In this document: positions 7,902 to 17,568 of the stretch, in pieces
Layout: every line of letters starts with the position of its first letter
Position numbering within the stretch: the stretch's first letter is position 1
Assembly (NCBI GenBank): GCA_002083635.1
Contig: MSXP01000001.1
Coordinates: 356,963-420,962, forward strand
Origin: Proteobacteria bacterium ST_bin12
GTDB taxonomy: Bacteria > Pseudomonadota > Gammaproteobacteria > Burkholderiales > Methylophilaceae
DNA: 64,000 nt
Reading direction: 5' to 3'
The notes under the pieces: generated by a model
What the model was told of the DNA's origin: nothing
What the model saw: the letters and a program-made list of their open reading frames with translations, nothing else
Database searches by the model: none
Position numbers and translations under genes: made by a program

Positions 7902-9859
7902 TATTTTTTCGGTATATTCAGTTGTTTAATGCAATCTGCTAAGGCTTGCAGTAACTCTGGGTTAGCCAATTTGCTGTAGGTAATGACATTATAACGTTGT
8001 GCGATATCCATTATTTGTGTTTGTTGATTAGGCAGTATTTTGGCGGCGCGCGCTGCAAAATCCAATGCAGTTTCACCATTATTTTGGCTTAATCCAGCCC
8101 GTTTTAGCTGATTTAAATATTGTGCATATAAACGTTGCGCTGGATTTAATTTGGCCTTTTGTTGTTTGACCAAAAAGTAAGTCGTTAAGCCCATGATGAC
8201 GGCAATAATGGCAACCATTCCTATCAATATTTGCATTAAGTTGAGATTTTTACCGCTTAATTTTCTTAAGAAATCGAGTTGTTTTTTATCGTCATAACCC
8301 AGTACCCACTGGTTCCAGCCATTATTGACTGTATCCCAATTAAGGTAAGCTTTTTTAAGCCAAGGATAATCAGGGCGAGCCATTAACGGCAGTGCATCGG
8401 CTTCATCTAGCGCGTCACTAATGCCATTTTCTATGCGTTCTGGTGAAACAGCTGCAGTTGGGTCAACTCGCACCCAACCTTTGTTTGCCAGCCAAACTTC
8501 TGCCCAAGCATGCGCATCTGATTGGCGCACAATATAGTAATCGCCATTGGGATTGTATTCGCCGCCCTGATAGCCAGTGACAATGCGCGCTGGCACGCCT
8601 GCAGCTCGCATTAAATACACAAAGCTAGTGGCATAATGTTCACAAAATCCGCGTTTTGTATTGAATAAAAAATCATCCACGGGATTATCGTTCAGCCTAG
8701 GTGGTTTTAAGGTATAAACAAACGGTTGTTCTCTGTAGCGTTTAAGCGCGGCATTAATCTTATCTACCGCACTTAAGCCTTGCCAGCTTTCTGCTAATTG
8801 TACGGTTTTTGGGTTTTCACCTTCGTTAATTTGCAAGCTTAATAAGCGCTCTCGCTCGCCTAAGTTTAAGCCTAATTGATAACTACTATAAGACACTGCA
8901 TCGTAGCGTAACCTAGTGAGGACTGGTTTATTCGCAACCACAGAATAATCGTGGGTAAGCCTTGCGTCTTGCGGAATCAATGTTGGTAAATCTAACATGA
9001 GCATCCATAAGCGGTTATGCGGCTCAAGCGTCATGGTGTATTGAATAGGATTACCACTTACTTTTGCGATTTCGGGCTGTAGGCCAATTTTAGAGCTACT
9101 CATGGTCCAGCTACGGTCTTCTTGATGCCATAACACTGGCCCGCGCCAATAGAGTTCGCCTCTTTCAGGCGCTGCGTTTTTAAATTGCACCCTAAAAGCA
9201 ATCGCACTATTTTTAGTGAGATTGCTGATATTGCCGAATTGCAAACTGTCACCCAAACCCGACATACCCCTATTCGCATCTTGTGGCAAACCCCATAACG
9301 GGCCTGGAATACGTGGAAACAGCACAAATAATATGAGCATGACAGGCACTGCCTGCAGCAATAATTGCGCAGCTAGTTTTAAGGTAAATTGAATATCGCT
9401 TTGCTTGCCAGTATCTTTAAAGCTGATATTAATTAACGTTGCTGTTAGCAATATGAGCGGCGCAATACTTAAGCCAAATGTCGCAATGGTTTGATTAAAC
9501 AAAAATAAATTACCCACCAAAAAGTACGCCAGCACAATTACCAACATGTAATCGCGCAATTTTTTGGTTTCTAGCAGCTTAAGCGAGCACATCACCACCA
9601 ATAAACTTAATGACGCGTCACGTCCTAAAAAGCCCTTAAAAGTGACAATAATGCCTACACAGATGATTAAGGTAATAGGCAGTAAAGCCCAAATTTTAGG
9701 CATGGCCCATTGGTATCTATCTAATAAATAGCGCCAAGTGCCAAAACCAACGCTGGCTATAATTACCCATACAGGTAAATTGGGAATATGTGTACCAAGC
9801 ACTGCTGCAAGCGAAATCAGTAACCATTTTAGGTGTTGCGGATTTAATGTGCGATTCAT
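7901..9859 (-). CDS. TgpA-like membrane transglutaminase (DUF3488/DUF4129)
   Basis: A 652-residue membrane protein. The N-terminal ~190 residues hold five to six membrane spans (DUF3488), followed by a periplasmic transglutaminase-like domain with the papain-type triad visible as GFCEHYATSF (Cys), DAHAWAEVW (His) and RVDPTA (Asp). One more membrane span (about residue 545) precedes a cytoplasmic C-terminal tail. The homologue in Pseudomonas aeruginosa, TgpA, is essential. It stands with DUF58 and MoxR genes, a widely conserved trio. Cellular substrates of these enzymes are poorly known. Confidence 0.9.
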   Translation of the reverse strand: MNRTLNPQHLKWLLISLAAVLGTHIPNLPVWVIIASVGFGTWRYLLDRYQWAMPKIWALLPITLIICVGIIVTFKGFLGRDASLSLLVVMCSLKLLETKKLRDYMLVIVLAYFLVGNLFLFNQTIATFGLSIAPLILLTATLINISFKDTGKQSDIQFTLKLAAQLLLQAVPVMLILFVLFPRIPGPLWGLPQDANRGMSGLGDSLQFGNISNLTKNSAIAFRVQFKNAAPERGELYWRGPVLWHQEDRSWTMSSSKIGLQPEIAKVSGNPIQYTMTLEPHNRLWMLMLDLPTLIPQDARLTHDYSVVANKPVLTRLRYDAVSYSSYQLGLNLGERERLLSLQINEGENPKTVQLAESWQGLSAVDKINAALKRYREQPFVYTLKPPRLNDNPVDDFLFNTKRGFCEHYATSFVYLMRAAGVPARIVTGYQGGEYNPNGDYYIVRQSDAHAWAEVWLANKGWVRVDPTAAVSPERIENGISDALDEADALPLMARPDYPWLKKAYLNWDTVNNGWNQWVLGYDDKKQLDFLRKLSGKNLNLMQILIGMVAIIAVIMGLTTYFLVKQQKAKLNPAQRLYAQYLNQLKRAGLSQNNGETALDFAARAAKILPNQQTQIMDIAQRYNVITYSKLANPELLQALADCIKQLNIPKK

Positions 9860-9863
9860 GGGA

Positions 9864-10829
9864 TTAGCTCATTAACGCCAGCGCTGTTAACGCCTGATGG
9901 TAGTGCGCTTCAGTATTGTTGGGCGCTAATTCGGTATCTGGAAGCCTTAAGCCATAGGTTTGCTGAGTTGCATGCGCATCAATGACTAAGCGCGTGAGCT
10001 GCGAAATGCGTATTTCAATATCGCCTGTGGTATCCAACCAATCTAGCCATAAGGTGTGAATGCCAGCACCGCTATAAAGTTTGGTATACATGCCAATGCC
10101 GCGGCTAGAGGCTTTCCAGTCGACTCGGCTTGGCGAATCGCCAACTTGGTAATTTTTATGCCCATTAAAGTCATCATCACCTTTGGTTAGCTGGCTGCTT
10201 CCTTTTGCATCAGCATCTGCTGACAAATTGTTTTGATGGATTGATTCAGCGGGTTTAGGGTACACCAGCAGTTGAAAAGGATTATCAACTACTGCCCAAG
10301 CATGCAATAAACTTAAAGGGAATTCTGTGTAAAGCGTTAAGCGTGGCAGGCTATGTAAGCCACGCTTGATGGTGGTGAGAGGGATATCAAAGAGCTGCAC
10401 ATCGTTAGCCTTTATATCATTAATGACTTCTGCCTGACGATTAAAATAAGCAGCCACCACATAACGCGGCCGATTTTTAGTCTCCGATAATTTAAGCACG
10501 ATTGTGGCGGTTTCCCCTGCAAAAACGGGGCTTGCGTTTGATACTGCAATTTGCAAATGCAGTAAATTACGCCAAGTATGCAACATGGCAATATTACCCA
10601 AAGAAGCCAGCAAAAATGTGACGTAATAGCCCAAGCTTAGTGAATAGTTAATTGAGCCAATCAGCAATCCAATCAACATCGTTGCATACAATAAACCCCA
10701 GCGTGTGGGTAGAATGTAAATCTGGCGAGGATTAAGTATGGCGACATTATTAGCGCTTTTTGCGACTCTAAACCATTGTTGCCAATAGCTTATTTTCCAA
10801 AACGTGAATGGCCAAATTTTACTTAACAT
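9864..10829 (-). CDS. DUF58 domain protein
   Basis: A 321-residue protein with two membrane spans near the N-terminus (around residues 45-85) followed by a soluble part carrying the DUF58 hallmark GDSPSRVDWKASSRG. DUF58 proteins are von-Willebrand-like and regularly lie next to MoxR ATPases, where they are proposed substrates or partners in assembling membrane or periplasmic complexes. The gene is 4 bases from the TgpA-like gene and 36 bases from moxR, all on the minus strand. No enzymatic motif is evident. Confidence 0.85.
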   Translation of the reverse strand: MLSKIWPFTFWKISYWQQWFRVAKSANNVAILNPRQIYILPTRWGLLYATMLIGLLIGSINYSLSLGYYVTFLLASLGNIAMLHTWRNLLHLQIAVSNASPVFAGETATIVLKLSETKNRPRYVVAAYFNRQAEVINDIKANDVQLFDIPLTTIKRGLHSLPRLTLYTEFPLSLLHAWAVVDNPFQLLVYPKPAESIHQNNLSADADAKGSSQLTKGDDDFNGHKNYQVGDSPSRVDWKASSRGIGMYTKLYSGAGIHTLWLDWLDTTGDIEIRISQLTRLVIDAHATQQTYGLRLPDTELAPNNTEAHYHQALTALALMS

Positions 10830-10865
10830 GTTTTTAGGTGCAAAATTTTCGGTGCAAAAAAGTGG

Positions 10866-11759
10866 TTAAGTAATCGCGACTTGATCAAGTATTTGCTTGG
10901 CTATATTGCTATTTCCATCTTGCCCTAAGCGGTGCGCAACAACGCTTGGTAATACCGCTTGCACATCTTCTGGCGTGACAAAATCGCGACCATCAATGTA
11001 TGCCCAAGCTTGCGCACATTGACGCAAACCCAAGCCAGCTCTGGGTGATAATCCCTCATTCGTTTGTGTGCGAGTATATTGAATCAGCGCTTGTAAATAA
11101 TCTAACAGCGCATCTGACACGTGTACTTGATGCACTTGCTGCTGCAATTTTAATAAGCCATCAGCGTCACATACTGCTTGAATACTACTGGCATTAGCAC
11201 GACCACCCTGATTTTTAAGTAGGGCTCGTTCAGATTGGGCGTCAGGATAACCCAATGTAATGCGCATTAAAAAGCGATCGAGCTGCGATTCTGGCAAGGC
11301 AAACGTGCCAATATGGTGTTTAGGGTTTTGGGTAGCAATCACAAAAAACGGTTGTGGTAACAAATGCGTATTGCCATCTACCGTCACCTGATGCTCTTCC
11401 ATTGCCTCTAATAATGCGCTTTGGGTTTTTGGTGTGGCGCGATTAATTTCGTCTGCCAGCAACACATTGGTGAATATTGGCCCTGCATGAAACTGAAAGC
11501 TAGAAGTGTTGCGATCAAAAACGGATACGCCAATGATGTCGGCAGGTAATAAATCGCTGGTAAATTGGGTGCGCCTGAATCCCAAGCCCAATACTTGCGC
11601 CAAGGTATGTGCCAGCGTGGTTTTGCCCATGCCAGGTAAATCCTCAATCAGTAAATGTCCACCTGCCAATAAACAAGTAAGGCTTAATTTAACTTGCTGC
11701 TCTTTACCTAAAATAATGTGTGACGTTGCACGAATAATCGCTTGAATAGTTTTTTGCAT
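10866..11759 (-). CDS. MoxR-family AAA+ ATPase
   Basis: A 297-residue ATPase of the MoxR branch. Walker A is GMGKTTLA (about residue 45), Walker B/pore region is LLADEINRATPKTQSALLEAMEE, and sensor residues are in IATQNP. The C-terminal lid contains SPRAGLGL, also typical. MoxR proteins act as chaperone-like ATPases with von Willebrand/DUF58 partners, here encoded directly downstream. The ribosome site is weak. Confidence 0.93.
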   Translation of the reverse strand: MQKTIQAIIRATSHIILGKEQQVKLSLTCLLAGGHLLIEDLPGMGKTTLAHTLAQVLGLGFRRTQFTSDLLPADIIGVSVFDRNTSSFQFHAGPIFTNVLLADEINRATPKTQSALLEAMEEHQVTVDGNTHLLPQPFFVIATQNPKHHIGTFALPESQLDRFLMRITLGYPDAQSERALLKNQGGRANASSIQAVCDADGLLKLQQQVHQVHVSDALLDYLQALIQYTRTQTNEGLSPRAGLGLRQCAQAWAYIDGRDFVTPEDVQAVLPSVVAHRLGQDGNSNIAKQILDQVAIT

Positions 11760-11840
11760 AGATTTTAAGCTGTTTCTTATTTGAGTGAAGAGATAAAGTT
11801 AACGGGCATATTGAAGCCATTTATCGATTTTGATTCTGAA

Positions 11841-12299
11841 TTACCTGCCTTGATTGGATTTATCAGCCCAGCGCACCATCACATAGATTAAGCCCATTAC
11901 AAATGCGCCGCCTACCCAAATGCCAATTTCTTCAAAACTAGGCGAGGCGTCTTGTACTGGCATCACAATCAGTTTGCGCAAAAACAGCACCAACACCACT
12001 TCAATAAACGTTTCTACCAACAATTTACTGCCGAGCAAATAACGTATTTCGGCAGAAATCAGCGCAGAAATTGACCACAGCAACATGAGCGTACCCAGCG
12101 CATGTAAAAAGCCGTGCACTAAATTATGCGCATATGCTGCTTGCTGTACATCTTTAAAAAATAGCCAAGTAAATATGACGACCGAAACAGCCAAAGCCAA
12201 GCCAATGATAATGTGAGCAAACCCATTTAACCAAAGCATCGCTTTGACGGCGATTCGATTGAGGGGTTCAAACTCGCGAGGGAGCTGATCTTGTGTCAT
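11841..12299 (-). CDS. PsiE-like phosphate-starvation-inducible family membrane protein
   Basis: A 152-residue protein with four hydrophobic segments, resembling the PsiE family (named for phosphate-starvation induction in E. coli; function unknown). The stretch LLGSKLLVETFIEVVLVLFLRKLIVM is characteristic. A strong AAGGAGAT ribosome site precedes the ATG at 12299. It is 81 bases upstream of moxR on the same strand but probably separate in function. Confidence 0.75.
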   Translation of the reverse strand: MTQDQLPREFEPLNRIAVKAMLWLNGFAHIIIGLALAVSVVIFTWLFFKDVQQAAYAHNLVHGFLHALGTLMLLWSISALISAEIRYLLGSKLLVETFIEVVLVLFLRKLIVMPVQDASPSFEEIGIWVGGAFVMGLIYVMVRWADKSNQGR

Positions 12300-12454
12300 G
12301 GATATCTCCTTATTTAAAGTAAAATTAAAGCTTGATTATTAATAATTTAACCACATATAAGCTGAAATAGATTTAAATGACAAATGTATATTTATAATTT
12401 GTAGTAAACTGGTCTATTATTTTTGATATCGTTTGAGCAAAGGTGTTTTCTGAT

Positions 12455-13150
12455 ATGCAAATTAGGCAATCAAGCGAGCGTGGGCACGCAAACCGTGGCT
12501 GGCTAGACAGTTACCATTCTTTTTCTTTTGCGGATTATTACGACCCCAATTGGATGGGTTTTTCAGTGTTGCGTGTGGTTAATGAGGATGTGATTGCGCC
12601 AGCTAAAGGCTTTGGTACACATTCACACAACGATATGGAAATCATCACCTATATTTTAAAAGGTGAGCTGGCACATAAAGACAGCATGGGCAATGTGGAA
12701 ACCATCAAACAAGGCTACGTGCAACGCATGACAGCGGGAACGGGTGTTTCGCATAGCGAATTTAACGCATCCTCAACCGAACCAGTGCATTTATTGCAAA
12801 TTTGGATTACGCCTAATCAACTGCACTTAACGCCGGGTTATGAAGATAAATTTTTTGACCCTGCATTAAAATTAAACCAATGGTGTTTATTGGCGTCACA
12901 AAGCGGCGTGCAAAATTCATTAATTGTTCATCAAGATATTGCACTATATGCAGCACAGTTAACCGATAAACATGCCTTAAATTACACACTTAAACAAAAC
13001 CGCAAAGCTTATGTGCAAATTGCTCTGGGTAATGTTGAGGTAAACGGAAGGCGACTGATGGCAGGAGATGCCGCAATGTTTGACGGCAATGAGGTAATAG
13101 AAATTAAAGCGCACAATAGTGCAGAAGTCTTGCTATTTGATTTACCTTAA
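12455..13150 (+). CDS. Pirin family protein (YhaK-like)
   Basis: A 231-residue bicupin of the pirin family. The N-terminal RGHANRGWLDSYHSFSFADY and the metal-binding FGTHSHNDMEIITYI are classic for bacterial pirins and YhaK, several of which act as quercetinase-like or redox-responsive proteins. I chose the ATG at 12455 rather than the GTG at 12443, since homology begins at MQIRQSSERGH and AAAGG lies upstream. It opens a plus-strand run of stress and redox genes. Confidence 0.9.
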   Translation: MQIRQSSERGHANRGWLDSYHSFSFADYYDPNWMGFSVLRVVNEDVIAPAKGFGTHSHNDMEIITYILKGELAHKDSMGNVETIKQGYVQRMTAGTGVSHSEFNASSTEPVHLLQIWITPNQLHLTPGYEDKFFDPALKLNQWCLLASQSGVQNSLIVHQDIALYAAQLTDKHALNYTLKQNRKAYVQIALGNVEVNGRRLMAGDAAMFDGNEVIEIKAHNSAEVLLFDLP

Positions 13151-13205
13151 GCGTTTAAAAGCTAAAAATATTTAACTTAACCCCATTTCATTTTAGGAAC
13201 CATTT

Positions 13206-13793
13206 ATGAATATTACATTAAAAAATATTTTCTTAGCAGATGCTTTGGTCGTAAGCTCAAGCTACGCAATAGCTGAGCCAGAAACCTATAAAATTGATAA
13301 TAATCATAGCTTTGCTAATTGGAACGTGCGACATGTGGTTTCAAAAACATCAGGTACCTTTAGCGATGTAACAGGAAAAATTATTATTGATCGTAGCAAT
13401 TTAGCGAACTCATCTGTTGATGCAAAAATCAATTTACTCAGCGTTAACAGTAGCCTTGCCAAACGTGATGAGCATATTAAAAAATCTGATTATTTAGATG
13501 TAGAAAAATTTGCAGAAATGACTTTTGTGAGCAAAAAAATCGAAGCAAAATCGGCGACAGAAGGCGTAATGACTGGTGTGTTAACAATGCACGGCGTGTC
13601 AAAAGAAATGACATTTCCATTTAAAGTGTTGGGCTTTGGTGCTGACGCATGGGGCGGCTACAGAAGCGGCTTTGAAGCGCATACCAGTTTAAAAGCCAGC
13701 GACTTTGGTTTTGGCTGGGGATTAAAACCTAACGCATCCGTGGGCGACGATATTGAAATCACCTTATTGATTGAAGGCATTAAAGCTAAATAG
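13206..13793 (+). CDS. YceI-family periplasmic protein
   Basis: A 195-residue protein with a likely signal peptide (cleavage near SYAIA) and one lipocalin-like YceI domain. Landmarks are YKIDNNHSFANWNVRHV near the start, SGTFSDVTGKI, KKSDYLDVEKFAEMTF in the middle, and the DFGFGW-type ending. YceI proteins bind polyisoprenoids or amphiphiles in the periplasm and are often induced by base or osmotic stress. AGGAA precedes the ATG. Confidence 0.92.
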   Translation: MNITLKNIFLADALVVSSSYAIAEPETYKIDNNHSFANWNVRHVVSKTSGTFSDVTGKIIIDRSNLANSSVDAKINLLSVNSSLAKRDEHIKKSDYLDVEKFAEMTFVSKKIEAKSATEGVMTGVLTMHGVSKEMTFPFKVLGFGADAWGGYRSGFEAHTSLKASDFGFGWGLKPNASVGDDIEITLLIEGIKAK

Positions 13794-13839
13794 CATTAAC
13801 AGCATATTCAGAATTTTATAATTAAAAGTGGAGAATGAT

Positions 13840-14916
13840 ATGGCATTAGATTTATTCAGCCCAGCAAAACTAGGCTCAATCGCACTCAAAAACCGTATAG
13901 TGATGGCACCTTTAACCCGAAACAGAGCAGGTGAGGGCGGTGTACCGCATGATTTAAATGTGACTTATTACGCGCAGCGCGCCAGTGCGGGTTTAATTGT
14001 GACCGAAGCAACGCCTATTTCTGCAATGGGTCACGGATACCCTGCGCTACCTGGCATTTATACAGACGAACAAGTGGGTGGATGGCAAAAAATTACCGAT
14101 GCGGTGCATGCCAAAGGCGGCAAAATTGTGATTCAGTTATGGCATGTAGGCCGTATTTCGCATCCGACTTTATTAAATGGTGCGTTGCCTGTTGCGCCAT
14201 CTGCCATTAAGCCAGCAGGCAAAGCGTTTACCTACCAAGGTTTGGTGGATTACGTTGAGCCGCGTGCGCTAGATGCCAGCGAATTACCCGCCATTGTGCA
14301 AGATTACGTGCACGCGACCCAATGTGCATTAAAAGCCGGTTTTGATGGTGTAGAGATTCATGCCGCCAATGGCTATTTGTTGGATCAATTTTTGCGTGAT
14401 GGTAGCAACACGCGCACCGACAATTACGGTGGCAGTTTTGAAAACCGTGTACGTTTATTGTTAGAGGTAACCAAAGCTGTGGTTGATACCGCAGGCGCTG
14501 ATAAAGTAGGCGTACGAATTTCACCAGTTAATCCATTTAACGATATGAAAGACAGTAACCCGCAAGCGCTGTTCAATTTCGTTACAGAGCAACTTAATCA
14601 GTTTAACTTAGCTTACTTGCACGCAGTTGAGGGCGGCATTCACGGTGGTGGTAAAGCCGATGCATTTGATTTTGAGCAAATGCGCAAGCTATTTAAAGGC
14701 GCTTACATGGCCAATTTAAGCTATGACAAAGCACGTGGTAATGCCGCAATTGCCAGTGGTCATGCCGATGTCATCGCCTATGGCGTACCGTTTATTGCTA
14801 ACCCAGATTTGGTTGAGCGTTACAAAACAGATGCTGCGTTGAATGAAGCCGATTCGAAATCATTTTATGGTGGAAATGAAAAAGGTTACACTGATTATCC
14901 GTTTTTAAGCGCATAA
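13840..14916 (+). CDS. Alkene reductase, Old Yellow Enzyme family (NemA-like)
   Basis: A 358-residue FMN-dependent TIM-barrel enzyme. Signatures are MAPLTRNRA (FMN-binding strand 1), QLWHVGRISH, and VEIHAANGYLLDQFLRDGSN with the substrate-binding His/Asn pair. Enzymes of this type reduce activated C=C bonds or nitro compounds with NADPH. The start is the ATG at 13840 with GGAGA upstream; an in-frame GTG at 13828 is less likely. It lies next to a nitroreductase, fitting a detoxification role for electrophiles. Confidence 0.92.
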   Translation: MALDLFSPAKLGSIALKNRIVMAPLTRNRAGEGGVPHDLNVTYYAQRASAGLIVTEATPISAMGHGYPALPGIYTDEQVGGWQKITDAVHAKGGKIVIQLWHVGRISHPTLLNGALPVAPSAIKPAGKAFTYQGLVDYVEPRALDASELPAIVQDYVHATQCALKAGFDGVEIHAANGYLLDQFLRDGSNTRTDNYGGSFENRVRLLLEVTKAVVDTAGADKVGVRISPVNPFNDMKDSNPQALFNFVTEQLNQFNLAYLHAVEGGIHGGGKADAFDFEQMRKLFKGAYMANLSYDKARGNAAIASGHADVIAYGVPFIANPDLVERYKTDAALNEADSKSFYGGNEKGYTDYPFLSA

Positions 14917-14966
14917 CTTAACCACTTTTTTTAACCAAATAAATTGCTCAAACTTAGGCCAATCAC

Positions 14967-15563
14967 ATGAAAAATCCCGCTGTCACCCAAGTAAAAATCA
15001 ACGAAACCATTGCTAATCGCTGGAGTGGTCGTGCTTATGATGCAACTAAACCCGTTTCAAAAGCACAAATATTTAGCTTGTGTGAAGCGGCGCGCTGGGC
15101 GCCATCTTGCTTTGGCGATGAACCGTGGCGTTTTATGGTGTGGGATAAAAACAGCAATGCGGATGCTTGGCAAAAAGCTTTTGATTGTTTAGTGCCGGGC
15201 AATCAGGAATGGGTAAAAAATGCACCCGTTTTATTGTTGGTGTGTGCCGATACATTATTTGGGCATAATCAAAAACCAAATCGCTGGGCACAATACGACA
15301 CTGGCGCAGCGGCCGAAAACTTATGTTTGCAAGCGACAGATTTAGGTTTAATGGCGCATCAAATGGGTGGTTTTAATGCAGATGCAGCACGCAGTACGTT
15401 TGCGATTCCTGAGCAATTTGCATTAATGACGATGGTTGCAATTGGCTATGCAGGCGATGCTAATCAGTTGTCGGATGACTTAAAAGCGCGTGAATTGGCA
15501 GCGCGTAAACGCAAGCCAGTTGCCGATTTATTTTTTGATTCAGCTTGGAATCATCCAATTTAA
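14967..15563 (+). CDS. Nitroreductase family protein
   Basis: A 198-residue FMN-dependent nitroreductase-fold protein. Family features are the N-terminal RWSGRAYD (phosphate-binding Arg), CEAARWAPSCFGDEPWRF, and the later LCLQATDLGLMAHQMGGF. These enzymes reduce nitro groups, quinones or enones using NAD(P)H. It follows the Old Yellow Enzyme gene by 50 bases on the same strand. The precise substrate is unknown. Confidence 0.9.
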   Translation: MKNPAVTQVKINETIANRWSGRAYDATKPVSKAQIFSLCEAARWAPSCFGDEPWRFMVWDKNSNADAWQKAFDCLVPGNQEWVKNAPVLLLVCADTLFGHNQKPNRWAQYDTGAAAENLCLQATDLGLMAHQMGGFNADAARSTFAIPEQFALMTMVAIGYAGDANQLSDDLKARELAARKRKPVADLFFDSAWNHPI

Positions 15564-15648
15564 TGCAGGCGATGATGCAACTTAACTTAATAGCCTACCT
15601 CTGATAAACTATTCGATTATTCAGATAAATCATTTTTAAGGCAAAATT

Positions 15649-16029
15649 ATGGCAGTTGTCGCGTTAACAAAAGCAAATTTTAAGCAAACGATTGAAAATA
15701 ACAATTTTGTAATTGTGGATTTTTGGGCGCCTTGGTGTGAGCCATGTATGGCATTTACCCCTACTTTTGAAGCGGCTGCAGCCAACAATATGGATATTGT
15801 TTTTGGCATGGTCAATACAGAAACCGATCCTGAAATTGGCGATTATTTTCAAGTGAACCAAATTCCTGGTATTTTAGTGATTCGCGAACAAGCGGGCATT
15901 CATGCGCAAGTAGGCGAAATTGGCGCGCCAGCATTTGATCAAATTATTAAATGGGCACGTGAATATGACATGAGCACTGTGCATGAGTTTTATAAAAATG
16001 AAGCCGTACAAAAGTCACTCAAGAAATAA
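15649..16029 (+). CDS. Thioredoxin-like protein with WCEPC active site
   Basis: A 126-residue cytoplasmic thioredoxin-fold protein. The active site reads FWAPWCEPCM, so the usual glycine of WCGPC is glutamate. The cis-proline segment is NQIPGILV, where classical thioredoxins have PT. No signal peptide is visible. The altered dipeptide between the cysteines should change redox potential, so it is probably a specialised disulfide reductase. AAGGC precedes the ATG and a strong terminator follows. Confidence 0.85.
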   Translation: MAVVALTKANFKQTIENNNFVIVDFWAPWCEPCMAFTPTFEAAAANNMDIVFGMVNTETDPEIGDYFQVNQIPGILVIREQAGIHAQVGEIGAPAFDQIIKWAREYDMSTVHEFYKNEAVQKSLKK

Positions 16030-16047
16030 AATTTAACCAATATTCAA

Positions 16048-16084
16048 GCAATAAAAAAGCCGCTTGTGAGCGGCTTTTTTATTG
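16048..16084. terminator. Bidirectional intrinsic terminator
   Basis: An extended inverted repeat with a core stem AAGCCGCT / AGCGGCTT, a TGTG loop and flanking A and T tracts. It ends the thioredoxin-like gene and faces the minus-strand gene ending at 16129, so it can serve both. Confidence 0.88.
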
Positions 16085-16128
16085 CTTAAATTACCCACAA
16101 GGCTATCAACTCAACCCATAAAAATGGG

Positions 16129-16494
16129 CTAAAAACCGCCTGTTGTAATGATGCGAAACACGTAAAACGCACCCATTGCCATCATGATATACATTGGCAA
16201 GTCACCACTTTTTTTCTTTTCGCCAAGGGCAGCAGAAGACATCCAGCGATTTAGCAACCACAACACAAAAATAATCACAGGAATAAACATCATGCGCGTA
16301 GTCGATTCAAACAGCCAAGCAAGCGCGGTTTTTAGCCAACCATCATCCTTAAAAAATTCCATCGCAATGCCAACTAACCCAATCAGCAATAGCAGCATCC
16401 CACCAAAAGAAATAATTGTTTTAAGCGGCGTATCTGCTTGAATATCCGAGTTTCTACTATATTTGTTAGGGTCTTTTTTTTGCGGTGCAGCCAC
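16129..16494 (-). CDS. Hypothetical membrane protein
   Basis: A 121-residue protein with an N-terminal charged segment (KKDPNKYSRNSD) and three hydrophobic spans (about 29-45, 68-83 and 103-118). I do not recognise the family. It starts at GTG 16494, preceded by GGAGATTACC, a good ribosome site. It is 54 bases downstream of nlpD on the same strand, in the place where rpoS stands in many proteobacteria, but it shows no sigma-factor features. Confidence 0.65.
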   Translation of the reverse strand: MAAPQKKDPNKYSRNSDIQADTPLKTIISFGGMLLLLIGLVGIAMEFFKDDGWLKTALAWLFESTTRMMFIPVIIFVLWLLNRWMSSAALGEKKKSGDLPMYIMMAMGAFYVFRIITTGGF

Positions 16495-16548
16495 GGTAAT
16501 CTCCTAAAACGGATAAGGCAAATGAATACTAATGAGTATCAATTAAAA

Positions 16549-17568
16549 TTAATTTTGGTTCAAATACTTTGCTGGGTCAACTGATTTACCTAGGCGTCTA
16601 ATTTCAAAATGCAACTTAACGCTATTTGAATCGGTATTACCCATTTCGGCAATTTTTTGGCCAAGTGCGACAACTTGCCCTTCTTTCACAAGGATTTTGC
16701 TGTTGTGCGCATATACCGATAAATAGGTTTTATTATGCTTAATAATCACTAATTTGCCATAGCCACGCAAATCAGAACCGCTGTAAATCACTTTTCCACT
16801 ACTGGCGGCATTGATGGCTTGGCCACTACTGCCGCCAATATCTAAGCCTTTATTTGTGGCTTCGTTGAAGTTGGCGACTACTTTTCCTTGTGTTGGCCAG
16901 CCCCAAGTAATCGCTTCATCATCCGCCACTTTAGCCACATTTGGCTTATTTTCAGCAGGTTTAGATTCAATCGATTTAGTGGTTTCGGTGGGTTTATTTT
17001 CAGCCACTTTAACGACAGCAGTTCTATTAAATGCCTCTAAGCTATACGTTTCTCGTAGGGCTTTTGGCTCATTTAATATAGGTGTTACAGAAGATTGAAT
17101 CGGTTTGTTTTCAGTTGGTTTTATTTCTGGAACTTTGGTTGCAATAACGGCAGATTCTGCGCTAATTGGTGTTATCACTACACCATCTTCTGCTTGATTT
17201 TGCGTAGGCGTAGCATTTTCAGCGGCTTCAGATTTCGCTTTTAAGTTGACCAAGTTTAATTTTTGGCCAATTTGAATCGGGTAAGGCTCAGCAATATTAT
17301 TGGTAGCGGCAATCTCTTTGTACTCAAAACCGTATTCCAAGCCAATGCTAAATAAAGTATCACCTTTTTTTACAATATAAACATCTGGCCGCCAATCTTT
17401 GCCGTTAACAGTTTTTATTGCCGTGTTGTTTTTTGTGTTTGCTGGAGCAGCAACAGGCGGTTTTGGTTTAGACGACTGCGGCAGGCGGTCGATAACGGGC
17501 GCGGGTGGATTGCTTTCGCACGCGCTTAAAAAAAGCGCAATCAAACTGATTAGGATCAAACGCAACAT
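16549..17568 (-). CDS. nlpD: NlpD-like murein hydrolase activator (LysM + M23)
   Basis: A 339-residue lipoprotein with a lipobox LSAC near residue 17. A LysM peptidoglycan-binding domain lies at about residues 62-107 (VYIVKKGDTLFSIGLEYGF). A Pro/Lys/Glu-rich linker with repeated ENKP follows, then a C-terminal M23 domain. The M23 domain reads NKGLDIGG where active LytM enzymes have HxGxD, so the first zinc ligand is missing, as in E. coli NlpD, an activator of amidase AmiC rather than a hydrolase. The ATG overlaps the pcm stop (TAATG). Confidence 0.92.
   Translation of the reverse strand: MLRLILISLIALFLSACESNPPAPVIDRLPQSSKPKPPVAAPANTKNNTAIKTVNGKDWRPDVYIVKKGDTLFSIGLEYGFEYKEIAATNNIAEPYPIQIGQKLNLVNLKAKSEAAENATPTQNQAEDGVVITPISAESAVIATKVPEIKPTENKPIQSSVTPILNEPKALRETYSLEAFNRTAVVKVAENKPTETTKSIESKPAENKPNVAKVADDEAITWGWPTQGKVVANFNEATNKGLDIGGSSGQAINAASSGKVIYSGSDLRGYGKLVIIKHNKTYLSVYAHNSKILVKEGQVVALGQKIAEMGNTDSNSVKLHFEIRRLGKSVDPAKYLNQN

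Noticed and set aside
16129..16494. rpoS remnant after nlpD
   Set aside because: The product is a three-span membrane protein with no sigma-factor regions.
16549..17568. Active M23 endopeptidase
   Set aside because: The first zinc-ligand histidine is replaced (NKGLDIGG), as in the activator NlpD, so hydrolase activity is not claimed.
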